Below, piece by piece: positions 24,083 to 33,752 of a stretch of DNA of 64,000 nt (the first letter of the stretch is position 1; each line of letters begins with the position of its first letter). Below the pieces are notes generated by a model. It did not search any database and was not told where the DNA came from. It saw only the letters and a program-made list of their open reading frames with translations. The DNA is from Orobanche coerulescens. Its lineage: Eukaryota; Streptophyta; Magnoliopsida; Lamiales; Orobanchaceae. Location: contig CM065815.1 in assembly GCA_033398695.1 (NCBI GenBank), positions 103,010,501 to 103,074,500 on the forward strand, read 5' to 3'. The translations under genes were made by a program, and so were the position numbers.

Positions 24083-24330
24083 CCTTCCTCGCACTGCCGC
24101 TGGGCCGGTCGGAGACCTTGGCTCCTTTTCTTCTGCTGGAGACTGGTCTTTGAACCATGTTGAGCATGACCGACGCTCCGATCGATGGTGGAGAACCGAT
24201 AGTACTTCATTTGTCGGACTCATGATGTGCTGGAAGAAAAAAAAATTCTCGCGGTCGGGCAGAGATGGAGTGAGAGAGAGTGAGATGAGGGCAACGGCGA
24301 TAGGGATATTATATCCCTATCAATTTGACC
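24083..24330 (-). promoter_or_regulatory. Promoter-like and first-exon-like host remnant (minus strand)
   Basis: Read on the minus strand, an A/T core GATATAATATCC (about 24304-24318) is followed by a pyrimidine-rich patch (CTCACTCTCTCTCACTCC) and then an ATG at 24223. The open frame from that ATG runs unbroken into the Tekay insertion. Continuing past the Tekay element at 14901, the frame ends within about 25 codons. The layout resembles a plant core promoter with a Y-patch and a start codon, but the protein is not recognised. The palindromic AGGGATATTATATCCCT itself could be chance. Confidence 0.35.
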
Positions 24331-24894
24331 AGAATTTAATTTTGTCCCTATATTTTTTAATTCTTTCAATTTGACCCCAATCAATTCTAATATTTTTTTT
24401 CAGATCTGGTCCCATCAGCCTTTAAATTAAATCAAGTCCTATCATTTTATACTTAGTTTTTAGTGGGAATCAATTTTTTAATACCAAATCATAAAATTGA
24501 TAAGTTATATATCCTCATTCATAAAACTATAAGTTTTTTGTACTATTTTGATTAAAAAGACTAAAATGTCCTCTCTTTTGTTGTATTGTTGACTTCTCAC
24601 TTTTTTTTATTTATTTAATTTAAACTACTTTTCTTCTCTTTTTCCTTTTTTACTTTCCTCCTCCGATCGATATTAATGTCCAACAACCAAAATTTAACTA
24701 CAAACATATACATCAAAACAACACAACCATTTTATTTTTGACCAAGGGTCTCTCAAAAATCTTATAGAAATCACAAGATTGTTCGAAAATAAAAGGTGAC
24801 GTTGAAATAGGACTTCATTTGTCGTGCGTCTGAGTTCATAAAGAAGGTATGCATCAGTATTTGAACGATGAAAAAAAAAATTCCCGATCTGTTC
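24331..24894. other. AT-rich DNA, left flank of MULE
   Basis: No gene is seen. The left end of the MULE probably lies somewhere here, but I could not find a terminal inverted repeat pair or a 9-bp target duplication. Confidence 0.4.
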
Positions 24895-25120
24895 TTACGG
24901 ACACGATCGCTGCACACGATGGGAAGCCACCGTGTGCAACGATCGTGTGCAACGATCGTGTGCAACGACCTTGACATCGTGCGCAACACTAACGTGTACA
25001 TGATCGTTTAACACGATCGTCTACAATCGTGTGCAGCGATCGTGTTCATGGATAGAAACTTGCACACGATCACTGCACACGGTAGTATACGACCGTGTGC
25101 ATCGGTCGTGTCCAAGGCAG
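24895..25120. repeat. CACACGATCG-type repeats upstream of MULE transposase
   Basis: About ten copies of a motif around CGATCGTGTGCA, in both orientations, lie in 225 bp and end some 60 bp before the transposase ATG. The same core (ACGATCGT) recurs in the transposase intron and beyond the 3' end, so it belongs to this transposon. It may be a transposase-binding or promoter region. Confidence 0.8.
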
Positions 25121-27255
25121 GCCGTTTTATAATATTGTTCGCTCATTTTTCTGAGTAGTTATTCATCTTTTTGTAATCAGATGTCGTGGCAGCGTATTTT
25201 GATACATCACGGTGGTCATTGGGAGCGATCGACATATGTAGACAGGGACTCCTTTTTTGTCTATATCGACACGAGCAAAGTTAGTCGTGCAAACCTCGTG
25301 GGGGTTATCAGAGAGGGTTTGGGTGGTCCAAATGAGTCCGACTACAAATTATGGTACTTGACACACATGGCCAAGGGAAACAAAGTAAAAGTCCTATTAC
25401 GGGGCGATACCGAGATACTTCGATTATTAGTAGAATACAAGGAGGATCCTGAGGTCTATGTTGAGAACAGCAGCTCCTCCACTCCCGAGGTTAATATGGG
25501 ATGTAGCAGCTCGAGAGTAGAGCCCGGCAACATAAATTATGACATGCCTTCCAAAGAGTATCAATACGAGGAAGATGAGGAAGACAAGGAAGATGAGGAG
25601 GTGCATACATCCGAAGATGAAGATTGTTGTAAAGACTTGCTTGAGTCACTATCTGCGGAATTTCTTGCTTGGGTTCGCCAACCGGCCCAAATGGATAGGA
25701 TTATGAGTAGTCGGAACTTCTCATCCGACCATCAATCTGCGAGCGAGCATGAGCATCTACAATCAATGCGTAACTGGATCATTCCATTTCCGGACCCTGG
25801 TAGTGCCGAGACTTTGGGTTGGGTCGAGCAGCCTCCACCGGTTACCAGTCAGCTAGAGGTGGGGTCCACCTTTCGTTCCAAGACAGAGTTGAGGATAACT
25901 GTAGGAATGTATCATTTGGAAAACATGCTACAGTGTATCGCTGATCGTTCCGCCGATAAACATATAGTCTTTGTCTGTAAAAGTGGGCGAAAAAATTGTC
26001 AGTTTAGGTTGTGTGCTATTGAGGGTGCAACTATTTGGAGAATTACTAAGTTGACATTGGAGCACAGCTGTCACCCTGATTTGAACCGTGCTGCCACACG
26101 ATCGGTCACTTATGAGGTTGTCGCCCATAATTTTGCTAAAAGATTGACCGGTGAGGGGGTCACTTTGAGGCCAAAGGAGATGATTGCAGAGATGTATGAG
26201 TACGGCATTGACATGCTATACAGTTTTGCTCTCCGGACGAGGAATATAGCAATAGAGAATACATATGGCAGCTTTGATGAGTCATATCAGAGGCTCCCAT
26301 CTTATCTGTATTTGTTAAAACAGCGTAATCCAGGGACAATTTATGATTTGCAGACGACTCGTGAGGGAGTGTTTTGCCACATGTTCGTTGCACTCGGACA
26401 GAGTATTAGGGCATTTGATACGTGCCTTCGACCGGTGATTATAGTTGATGGGACCCACCTGAAGGGAAGGAATAAAGGAACTCTATTTGCGGTCGTCACA
26501 TTTGACGGGAACGAGCAAGTATTTCCTCTTGCTGTTGGTCTCGGTCCGATAGAAAACGACGAGTCATGGACTTATTTTCTGTATAACCTGCGCAGATGCT
26601 ACAATCCGATGGAAGATTTACTGATTGTGAGTGACCAACATAAGAGCATTCAGAATGCTGTTCGAGCCGTCTATCCGAATGCATTCCACGGGTTGTGCTA
26701 TCACCATCTTGCAAAAAATCTGACCTCCTACGGTGCGCATGCTATAGGACTTTTTAGAACTGCTGCCTACACGCATCGAGAAGAAGTTTTTGAAAACTAC
26801 TTTTCGAAACTACATATCGAAAGCCCTAATGGGGCTCACAGGCGCCTTTCTGAAATTAGGCCAGATAGGTAGGCTAGGTCGAAGTGTCCGGTACGACGCT
26901 ATAACTTCTTGACATCCAATGCTATTGAATGCTTTAATAATCGTATGTTGTGGGCGAGGCGTTTACTTGTTTGCTCGTTACTTGAGATATTTCGCCTAAT
27001 TTTAGAGAATTGGTTTGATGAGAAGCGGGGAGAAGCTACATCAAGAGACCATGAGTTGACAATGCACACTTTTGAAAATCTTTCTAACTCTGTGCAAGCC
27101 AGTCTGACTCTTACCGTTCGAGCTACCACCCCACTTGTTTATAAAGTCGAAGAAAACAAAGTTTCTTATGAGGTCGACCTTCGAACATGGACATGTTGTT
27201 GTCGTGAGTTTGATTTAGATCAGATTCCATGTCGTCATGCCGTTGCCGCTATAAG

Positions 27256-27799
27256 GTAATTGTCTATGCTGTTTTGTGCACATGGTCATGGCCATTCAAT
27301 GTTTTTGTCTATGCTGTCGTGTGCACATGGTCATGGCAGAATGCTTACGATCGTAACCCACGATGGGCACGATCGTAACCCACGATGGGCACGATCGTAA
27401 CGCAATGGGCATGATCGTAACCCACGATGGGCACGATCGTAACCCACGATGGGCACGATCGTTACCCACGATGGGCACGATCGTGACCCAATGGGCACGA
27501 TCGTGACCCAATGGGCACGATCGTAACCCACGATGGGCACGATCGTGACCCAATGGGCACGATCGTAACCCCACGATCGCCATGATCGTAACCCACGATC
27601 GCCATGATCGTAACCTACGATGGGACACGATCGGCACGATCGTAACCCACGATCGACACGATCGTAACACACGATCGGCACGATCGTGTTTTGCCATCGT
27701 GTGGAAAACAGGGCTGGTCTGGATTTATCCTACACCTCATCAATATCAAAAATACATTATCCTATACAACATCCTTGACATAATTGCTTATTGTAACAG
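27256..27799 (+). other. Transposase intron containing a motif array
   Basis: The donor AAG/GTAATT at 27255-27256 and the acceptor TTGTAACAG/G at 27799-27800 restore the frame from the SWIM finger to RRARNGLSVYDF, a junction expected in MULE transposases. No protein relation is visible inside. Confidence 0.8.
27345..27700. repeat. Array of ACGATCGTAACCCACGATGGGC units inside intron
   Basis: About eighteen units of 15-22 bp built on CACGATCGTAACCCA with GATGGG or AATGGG spacers. The ACGATCGT core is itself a palindrome. The core is shared with the repeats at 24895-25120 and 29113-29282. Confidence 0.9.
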
Positions 27800-28244
27800 G
27801 CGCGCCCGCAATGGTTTGTCCGTGTATGATTTTGTTAGTCGTTATTTCAATCAACAAGGCTTTAGAGAGACTTATAAGGAGCATATTAGTCCCATCCCAC
27901 ATCCTGATGAGTGGAATGTCCCACCGGAGATATCATCCATCGTTTGCATACCTCCAGAGGGGGTACGACAAGCCGGCCGACCAAGGATGAGTCGCGCACG
28001 GTCCGCTGTTGAAAATTTGCCCGCAGGTGGATGGCTTCAGGTGTGCGGTAGGTGTAAAGGAACCGGCCACAATAGGAAATCTTGCAAAGCATTCATTCCC
28101 ATAGGTGGTGTGGATTTGAATATCCCTCAAGAAACTCAAGGAATGGATGAACAAATGAGGCAAAGGCGCCGGCAGAATAAGAGGTATAGCATTTGCCGTA
28201 ATGATGACCATGACATAAGGGGATGTTCATACCGTGAAACTTAA

Positions 28245-28571
28245 ATTGCTTATGTATTTTTATATTTTGTGAGTTACTAGCAATAATCATGTGCTGATAC
28301 CTCGATGGACCATGTATTGATTCAGTATTCTGATTATTAGTTGAAATGCATAATTTTGTGTCTATTTTCTTTACCTTTGAATTGAAATTTAAGTGTTCAG
28401 TTATGTAAAGCAAATAAAGGTGATTATGGAGCCAAACATTAACCATAACAAAGTAGCTCACTTCAAAGAGCAATAGTTTACAGCAAAGGGATATCCAAAG
28501 CATATAACTTTACAAAACAAAATTTAATCACCATCACACAAAAATATCTAATAATAACATAAAAAAAACAA
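28245..28571. other. Convergent 3' region between two MULE genes
   Basis: AT-rich DNA between the transposase stop and the stop of the opposing small gene. It would hold both 3' UTRs. No further gene is seen. Confidence 0.5.
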
Positions 28572-28938
28572 TCACTTGGATCCTTTTTCCCCCATCTGCT
28601 GCTGTATCTTTAGTCTTGTATCACCATTTTCATGAACTTCCTCTTCTAAAATAACTTCTTTGCTTTTCTTCTCAGAAATCTCCAAATCATTATCATCATC
28701 ATCTAGTATGACTGGAGTGCTCGCAGTGTTTTTAAATAGGCCCTGTTTCATGGAACACATTAATTCGCAATGATAGTCACTACACATACAACAAAATCAA
28801 AAAACTTACTCTGAGCATTGAGTATCTTCCTCTCGGCCTAGTTCTGTACGGTGGGTTGGGAGGAGGTATCCTCCTTCTTCTTTTTGGTGGTGGTGCTTCG
28901 ATTCCTCCTAAATCGCTTTCTCGTAATCGGCCGCACAT
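28572..28938 (-). CDS. Small convergent MULE-associated gene, two exons, 99 aa, unknown
   Basis: Exon 1 is 28938-28810 (ATG to AGA), donor AGA/GTAAGT; the intron is 28809-28743 with acceptor AAACAG; exon 2 is 28742-28572 with a TGA stop. Both splice sites match plant consensus and the frame is kept. The first exon is strongly basic (PPPKRRRRIPPPNPPYRTRP), like a nuclear-localisation or nucleic-acid-binding tail. The second is acidic (LDDDDNDLEISEKKSKEV). It points toward the transposase gene, tail to tail. I do not recognise the family. The arrangement recalls maize MuDR, where mudrB is convergent to the transposase gene, but no sequence relation to mudrB is claimed. Confidence 0.55.
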
Positions 28939-29112
28939 TTCGCGTATTTGATTTTAATGGATTTTAACTGATGTTAATTGATTAGGGTTTGTAGTGAAAA
29001 GGGGGGCTACGGTACATGTATTTCACTCTCAGTCAATGAAAATGGGCTTATATTGAAAAGGGGGGACCGACCCACGATGGGATTTTATAATAAAATAATT
29101 TGATGTTGACCT

Positions 29113-29282
29113 TTGCAGTAAACACGATTGTGCACACGATCTCTGCGATCGTGTGTTCCAATCGTGTGACACGTTGGCAACCAAGTGTCACGTTGTCTTT
29201 GGTGTCAAATTGGCACTGTATCCACGTACGCACATGATCGTGTACACGGTCGTGTCCACGATGGAACACACGATCGTGTGCA
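29113..29282. repeat. CACACGATCG-type repeats, right side of MULE
   Basis: About eight copies of the same motif as upstream of the transposase (for example ACACGATCGTGTGCAC). Together with the left block, this brackets both genes and suggests subterminal repeats of one transposon. Confidence 0.75.
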
Positions 29283-29985
29283 CAAGAACATCAAGAATTT
29301 TCACCAATTTCTCAAATTACTCGTCAATTTAGGTGTTGTTACTTATAGATTAACAATTATTTGTTAACGATACACTTATTTAAAAAGTTATTGATTGAAT
29401 TAACATAATATATTGCATATCATGTGTCGTCTATCTGTTCTCAGTGTATTAGTTTGTACGGATAAGTTCAATCATCTGGATGTAATATCTCATATACTAA
29501 TGAATTACAACGAAATGACAAATAGGAGTTTGTATAAGAAGCTATATAGTAATTAATGTTTGAACAAGCGATATTTGAATCACAAAACATCATTCTAGAT
29601 AACACAATAAATCAAATTTGCAAAAATACCAAAAGTTCATACGCACACGATCGTGTACACGGTCGTGTCCACGATGGAACACACGATCGTGTGCACAAGA
29701 ACATCAAAACATTACACCAATTTCTCAAATTACTCATCAATTTAGGTGTTGTTACTTATATATTAATAATTATTTGTTAACGATACACTTATTTAAAAAG
29801 TTATTGATTGAATTAACATAATATATTGCATATCATGTGTCGTCTATCTGTTCTCAGTGTATTAGTTCGTACGGATAAGTTCAATCATCTGGATGAAATA
29901 TCTCATATACTAATGAATTACAACGAAATGACAAATAGGAGTTTGTATAAGAAGCTATATAGTAATTAATGTTTGAACAAGCGAT
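29229..29985. repeat. Direct duplication of ~340 bp, offset 413 bp
   Basis: 29229-29572 and 29642-29985 are nearly identical. Both start with the ACGATCGTGTACACGG motif block and end around GTTTGAACAAGCGAT. The copies are separated by about 70 bp. They may represent two copies of a MULE end. Confidence 0.85.
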
Positions 29986-30197
29986 GTTTGAACTCCCAAG
30001 TGATGTAGGGCAGTATTTGAACTCCCATTCCTCCTAACTTTAATCAAGCGCCCCAGGACCCCCTCGGTCAAGCTCTCGATAGCTCGATCAGCAACTGCGG
30101 AATTGCGGCCCATACTTCTTAGTGTCTCAATGATCTCTTTAAATACCGCCTCCCATATGTAAAGATTCACTTGACGTGTAACAAAACGCAATGTAGG
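29986..30197 (-). other. Unrecognised open frame, possible captured gene fragment
   Basis: The minus strand is open through this segment (containing WEAVFKEIIETLRSMGRNSA) with ordinary protein-like composition. The open frame continues to the right only into antisense LTR sequence from 30198 on. It lies between the MULE end and an LTR fragment. It could be a fragment carried by the MULE, as in Pack-MULEs, or a chance frame. I cannot name it. Confidence 0.3.
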
Positions 30198-30895
30198 TGA
30201 TACGGAATCATTTGATATGAACGAAGAAGACGAAGTAAGGATCGATATAAATGACCTTACTACACGCCATGCACGGGCTACTACGTATTTAGGCGAGAAA
30301 ACGGACATAAGACGTGGAGTCTCGGTCTCAGCCGTGTCATATAACACGGCCCGTGTCATGCTATGCCGGAAGATCGACAATCAGCCGGAAAATGGACGAA
30401 CTGCCGGAAAAATCACCACCGGCCGGAAAATTCACCACCTGCCGGAACTGGCCGATGGCTGCCGACCACCACACGGGCGGCGATCCTTTGCACTGTGGGC
30501 TGGCCGATCAACGCTGGCGAATCCGGCCGTGTCATCCGACACGGCCGTGCCGAGGTGTCTGGATAATGTAATCTCGCCGAACCGGCCGTGTCGTCCGACA
30601 CGGCCCGTGCCGACACAACCCGACCGTGCAGGCGACACGGCCGAGTCACACTCTTCCGGATAGTACAATTCCCATTGTCCGAGCCAACCCGACCGTGCCA
30701 GGCGACACGGTCGAGTCCCTGCCGGCCAGATGCGCGCCGCGGCCGTGCCGATCGGCACGGGCCGTGTCCGACAGACCAGCAAATGCCATTATTGCTGATT
30801 TTTTTTATTTTTTGTTGTTTTTCCTCCCCTCACATGTCATGATTAGACTTGCATGTTATGTGGGGTGTCTTATATTCATTTTGTTGTGTGATTCC
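30198..30895 (+). mobile_element. LTR fragment of a CRM-like element with GC-rich palindromes
   Basis: It begins TGATACGGAATC, like the LTR at 61138. Its first 120 bp encode, in the pol-tail frame, EEDEVRID followed by TTYLGEK. From about 30320 it changes to GC-rich sequence with tandem GCCGGAAAAT-like units. These are followed by inverted repeats of the CCGTGTC/GACACGG type (for example CGGCCGTGTCGTCCGACACG at 30582-30601). It stops where the next LTR begins at 30896. No second LTR or TSD is found. Confidence 0.65.
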
Positions 30896-31989
30896 TGATA
30901 CGAAAAAAACTATTCCGAAGAATGATACGAAAATGACTATTCCGAATGAAGAAGATTGGAATGCATTTTAGTGATCGGACTCGGAATAACGTAGACGTGT
31001 CGACATGCATACGTAGTATGCACCATGCATACTAAAGTCATGAATTACATTCGGCCGCCCCATTCCCCAACACCATGAAGATTTTGTCACAATTGTTATC
31101 TTTTCATTACAAGGTCTTCACAAATCTTTGTCAAAGATCATCACAAAGATTCCACCCCCACATCACAAACACATCGCCCCCTACCATTTTGTTCAAGAAT
31201 GTCACTTTCAAAGATTTCCTTTGATATTGTCCCTACCTTAAGATACCTTCCCACCATTACTACAAATCATGCTTGAAAGGGACTACTTGTCTTCATATCT
31301 TTCACAAGATAATGAAGATATCCTCCTTCCCCACCTTCTTTAAAAATCGGCCAAGACAAAAATAAAGACCCCATCTTCATATCTTATCTAGTCCAAGATC
31401 CATGAAGATCATGTCCTAAATAAATCATCCAAGTCTCCCCACAAAATCGGCCGAAATTTCCCATGGATAAAGACTTTCATCAAGTCTTTTTCTACATGTC
31501 AAAGTCATACATATTACATTCCAAGATACTTGAAGATTGTCCAAAATCTTTCCTCCCCACACCACATTTCGGCCGAACATGAGGAAGCTTGGTGGCTCGT
31601 TTTTTCTTTTAGTTTTAGTATCATTAACCTAGAATACTACTATATATAGTAGTCCATTTGGTGATTGTAAGATATCTTGAAAGTAATAAACCTTGTATTT
31701 CTTTGAAATATACGTTGAACGAGTTCAACAAACTTTAGTTATTGTTTCGACGCGTCTCGAGATTTTAACTTGATCAATTCTCAATAGGTCTTGAGAAGAG
31801 ATTACTTTTATCGAGTTATAGGTCTAGTTCGATAAAACACATCCAAATCCGTATACACTACTACCTCACGGCCGAACTCCATTCAATTTCGGTCATTCCC
31901 TTGTAATTTTCGAGTAATACTTTGATAATTGTCAAGACATAATAATCTTCCGTTGTATTTCATACGCATTACTTACGTAATTCGTATCA
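30896..31989 (+). repeat. 5' LTR of non-autonomous CRM-like element
   Basis: 1094 bp. The TATA box lies in an 18-bp palindrome at 31636-31653. It differs from the 3' LTR mainly by homopolymer indels and a cluster of changes at about 31600-31635. Confidence 0.9.
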
Positions 31990-31991
31990 TA

Positions 31992-32002
31992 AGTGGTATC
32001 GG
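31992..32002 (+). other. Primer-binding site
   Basis: TGGTATCGGAG, two bases after the LTR: a tRNA-iMet-type site shared with the full element at 39920. Confidence 0.85.
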
Positions 32003-32263
32003 AGCCCAAGGTCATCTCCTTGGGCGAATTATTCAACGAATTTTTTTTTGTTGAAATTAGAGCAGTCGGAAGAAAACAAAATTTCCCGTGGATTCAACCG
32101 TTGGATCGTCACGAAATTTTGACCAAGGTAAGCCAACTCATTGATCTACAGTCTGAACGGTGGAGATCAGATTCTTTGATCATCTTCTTGGTTCATTCTT
32201 CACGGATTTCTTGGCAAATTTTCTGTCCGATTTCTTATCAAGAACTATCTCTTGATTCTTGTT

Positions 32264-33752
32264 ATGGATTTCTCCGAGCTCGATTTCTTGATGAAACTCC
32301 GTGACGCATAAACGGCTTACCGGAGCAACGTATGCAAGAAAGATGCAGAGACGATGCCAACGATATTGATTTCTTGGCCAAATTCCGCAAAGATACCGAA
32401 TTTCACGGAGATAGTAATCCGGATGCGTGCATAGATTGGCTCCATGCTTGTGAGGAGCACTCGGACTTCAAGGCTGCCCGATCAACCGCCGCGTTTATGG
32501 TGACAAAGCGCCTCCGCGGTAGCGCCGCCTTACAGTGGCAAAAATTGAAACGATCCGTTCACAACAACGTAAGCCTAAAATTACAGATTGGCAAAAATTC
32601 AGAAAATATTTCAAGCAAAGGTTTAAAGCCACATCTTACCACCAGTCGTTGTTTCCCCACCACCAATCCTTCGACGCCCCGCCGCCAACCTTTGATCAAA
32701 GAATTTTTTTTCATAGAAGAATTTCAGTAAGTTTTTTTGACGAAGACGATGTCCCTACCACCATTTTCAAAGAAGTAGACGAGACAGAGTTTTCAACGGA
32801 GCAATTCAACGAAGAAGATGAGTTGAGCCGTGTCTCCCTAGTCGACGAACCTAGATCTTGCTACTTTGATCATGGGTCAGTTGGTTGTGTTGGCCAAATT
32901 GACCAAAACGGACCAAATTATTTTAGTAACGCGAAACAAGATCACGGCCTTATGCTTTCTGAAACGGCTAATATTGAAAATGAACTCTTTGTCACTGACG
33001 ACTTTGATATGACAGAATTTCCTGCGGCATTTTTTGATGACAAAGAAGACGATGGTTGGAGTCGAGCTGCCCTATCGGAGCAAAGTGGGTCGTATGACTT
33101 TGTTGCGGTACGAAATGAGCTTAGTGGGTTAAATTTTGATGAATCATTATTCAAGGAGACCGATAATATTAAAATGGAAAGTGGATCGGGTTATGATGGA
33201 CCGCCAATATTTGATACAGAATCAGATGACAAAGAGGAGCCCAATAATTTTGAAACGGAGAGTTGGTCAGATTGCGACGGACCGCCAACATTTGATGAGG
33301 AACCAGTTGATGAAGAGGACTCCGCAATAAATTCTGTATTTGCCATTTTTGATGGTGAACCCGATATGGAATTATCAGTGTTTCCAATTCTGGAGGAGGA
33401 ACCCGATGTGGAGATGACCGTGCGTCCCATTTCAGATATCCACTCATGTAATGATATCTGTATTACCTGGCGGAGTAATTATTATTATTTTATTAATAAT
33501 GATAGTTATTTTGTTGGTGATTCTCGAGGGGGCCCCACTACCTATCGTCTCAAGATTTTGAGCCATGTACGCACTGCGGACATCTTCGAGATCAAATACT
33601 TAGAGGCGTTAGTTAATTATCTTGGTGACGAAGGGAGTTCGGAATTGAGGACAATTCCCTTTAAAGAGGGAGGGAATGATACGAAAACAACTATTCCGAA
33701 GAATGATACGAAAATGACTATTCCGAATGAAGAAGATTGGAATGCATTTTAG
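32264..33752 (+). pseudogene. Chimeric gag / acidic ORF of the non-autonomous element
   Basis: ATG 32264 opens MDFSELDFLMKLRDA, matching the start of the CRM-like gag at 62143, then stops. A second gag-like stretch (32332-32560, FHGDSNPDACIDWLHACEEH, then LRGSAALQWQKL) is in another frame. It continues after a one-base shift near 32560 into KITDWQKFRKYFKQRFKATS. From there a 1.2-kb open frame runs to 33752. It is highly acidic and holds two copies of a DGPP.FD.E unit (about 33195-33310). Its end, ELRTIPFKEGGNDT, matches the end of the full element's pol and crosses the polypurine tract into the LTR. There is no protease, RT or integrase. The acidic protein is not recognised. Confidence 0.7.
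33661..33676 (+). other. Polypurine tract
   Basis: TTAAAGAGGGAGGGAA directly before the 3' LTR; it also encodes the KEGGN stretch. Confidence 0.85.

Larger units (their letters stand above)
25181..28244 (+). pseudogene. Mutator-like (MULE) transposase, two exons, one nonsense codon
   Basis: Exon 1 is 25181-27255 and exon 2 is 27800-28244. Spliced length is 840 codons including the stop, and the frame is kept across the junction. Domains: an N-terminal MULE-type domain; an acidic linker (EEDEEDKEDEE); a DNA-binding region with conserved Cys/His (residues about 230-310); the MULE DDE core with VDGTHLKG (Asp about residue 423) and IVSDQHKS (Asp about 485) and a Glu downstream; a SWIM zinc finger (CCCREFDLDQIPCRHA) at the end of exon 1; and a CCHC knuckle (CGRCKGTGHNRKSC) in exon 2. 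The only break I see is TAG at 26870-26872, where related transposases have Trp, so one G-to-A change (TGG to TAG) suffices. It would cut DNA at the element ends. It could still be recent. Confidence 0.88.

Noticed and set aside
24302..24324. Palindrome GATAGGGATATTATATCCCTATC as MULE terminal repeat
   Set aside because: No partner is found on the right side of the MULE, and it lies next to the promoter-like host remnant; kept only as a possible TATA context.
27296..27697. ORFs with repeated VTIVPIVGYDRAH-like text on the minus strand
   Set aside because: A by-product of the 15-22-bp intron array, which stays open in several frames.
27345..27700. CRISPR-like array
   Set aside because: The units abut with no unique spacers, unit length varies between 15 and 22 bp, and the context is a plant transposon intron.
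30217..30898. Several 67-148 aa ORFs in the GC-rich palindrome region
   Set aside because: They overlap in all frames and read the inverted repeats; only the first ~35 codons of one (the EEDEVRID frame) match the pol tail.
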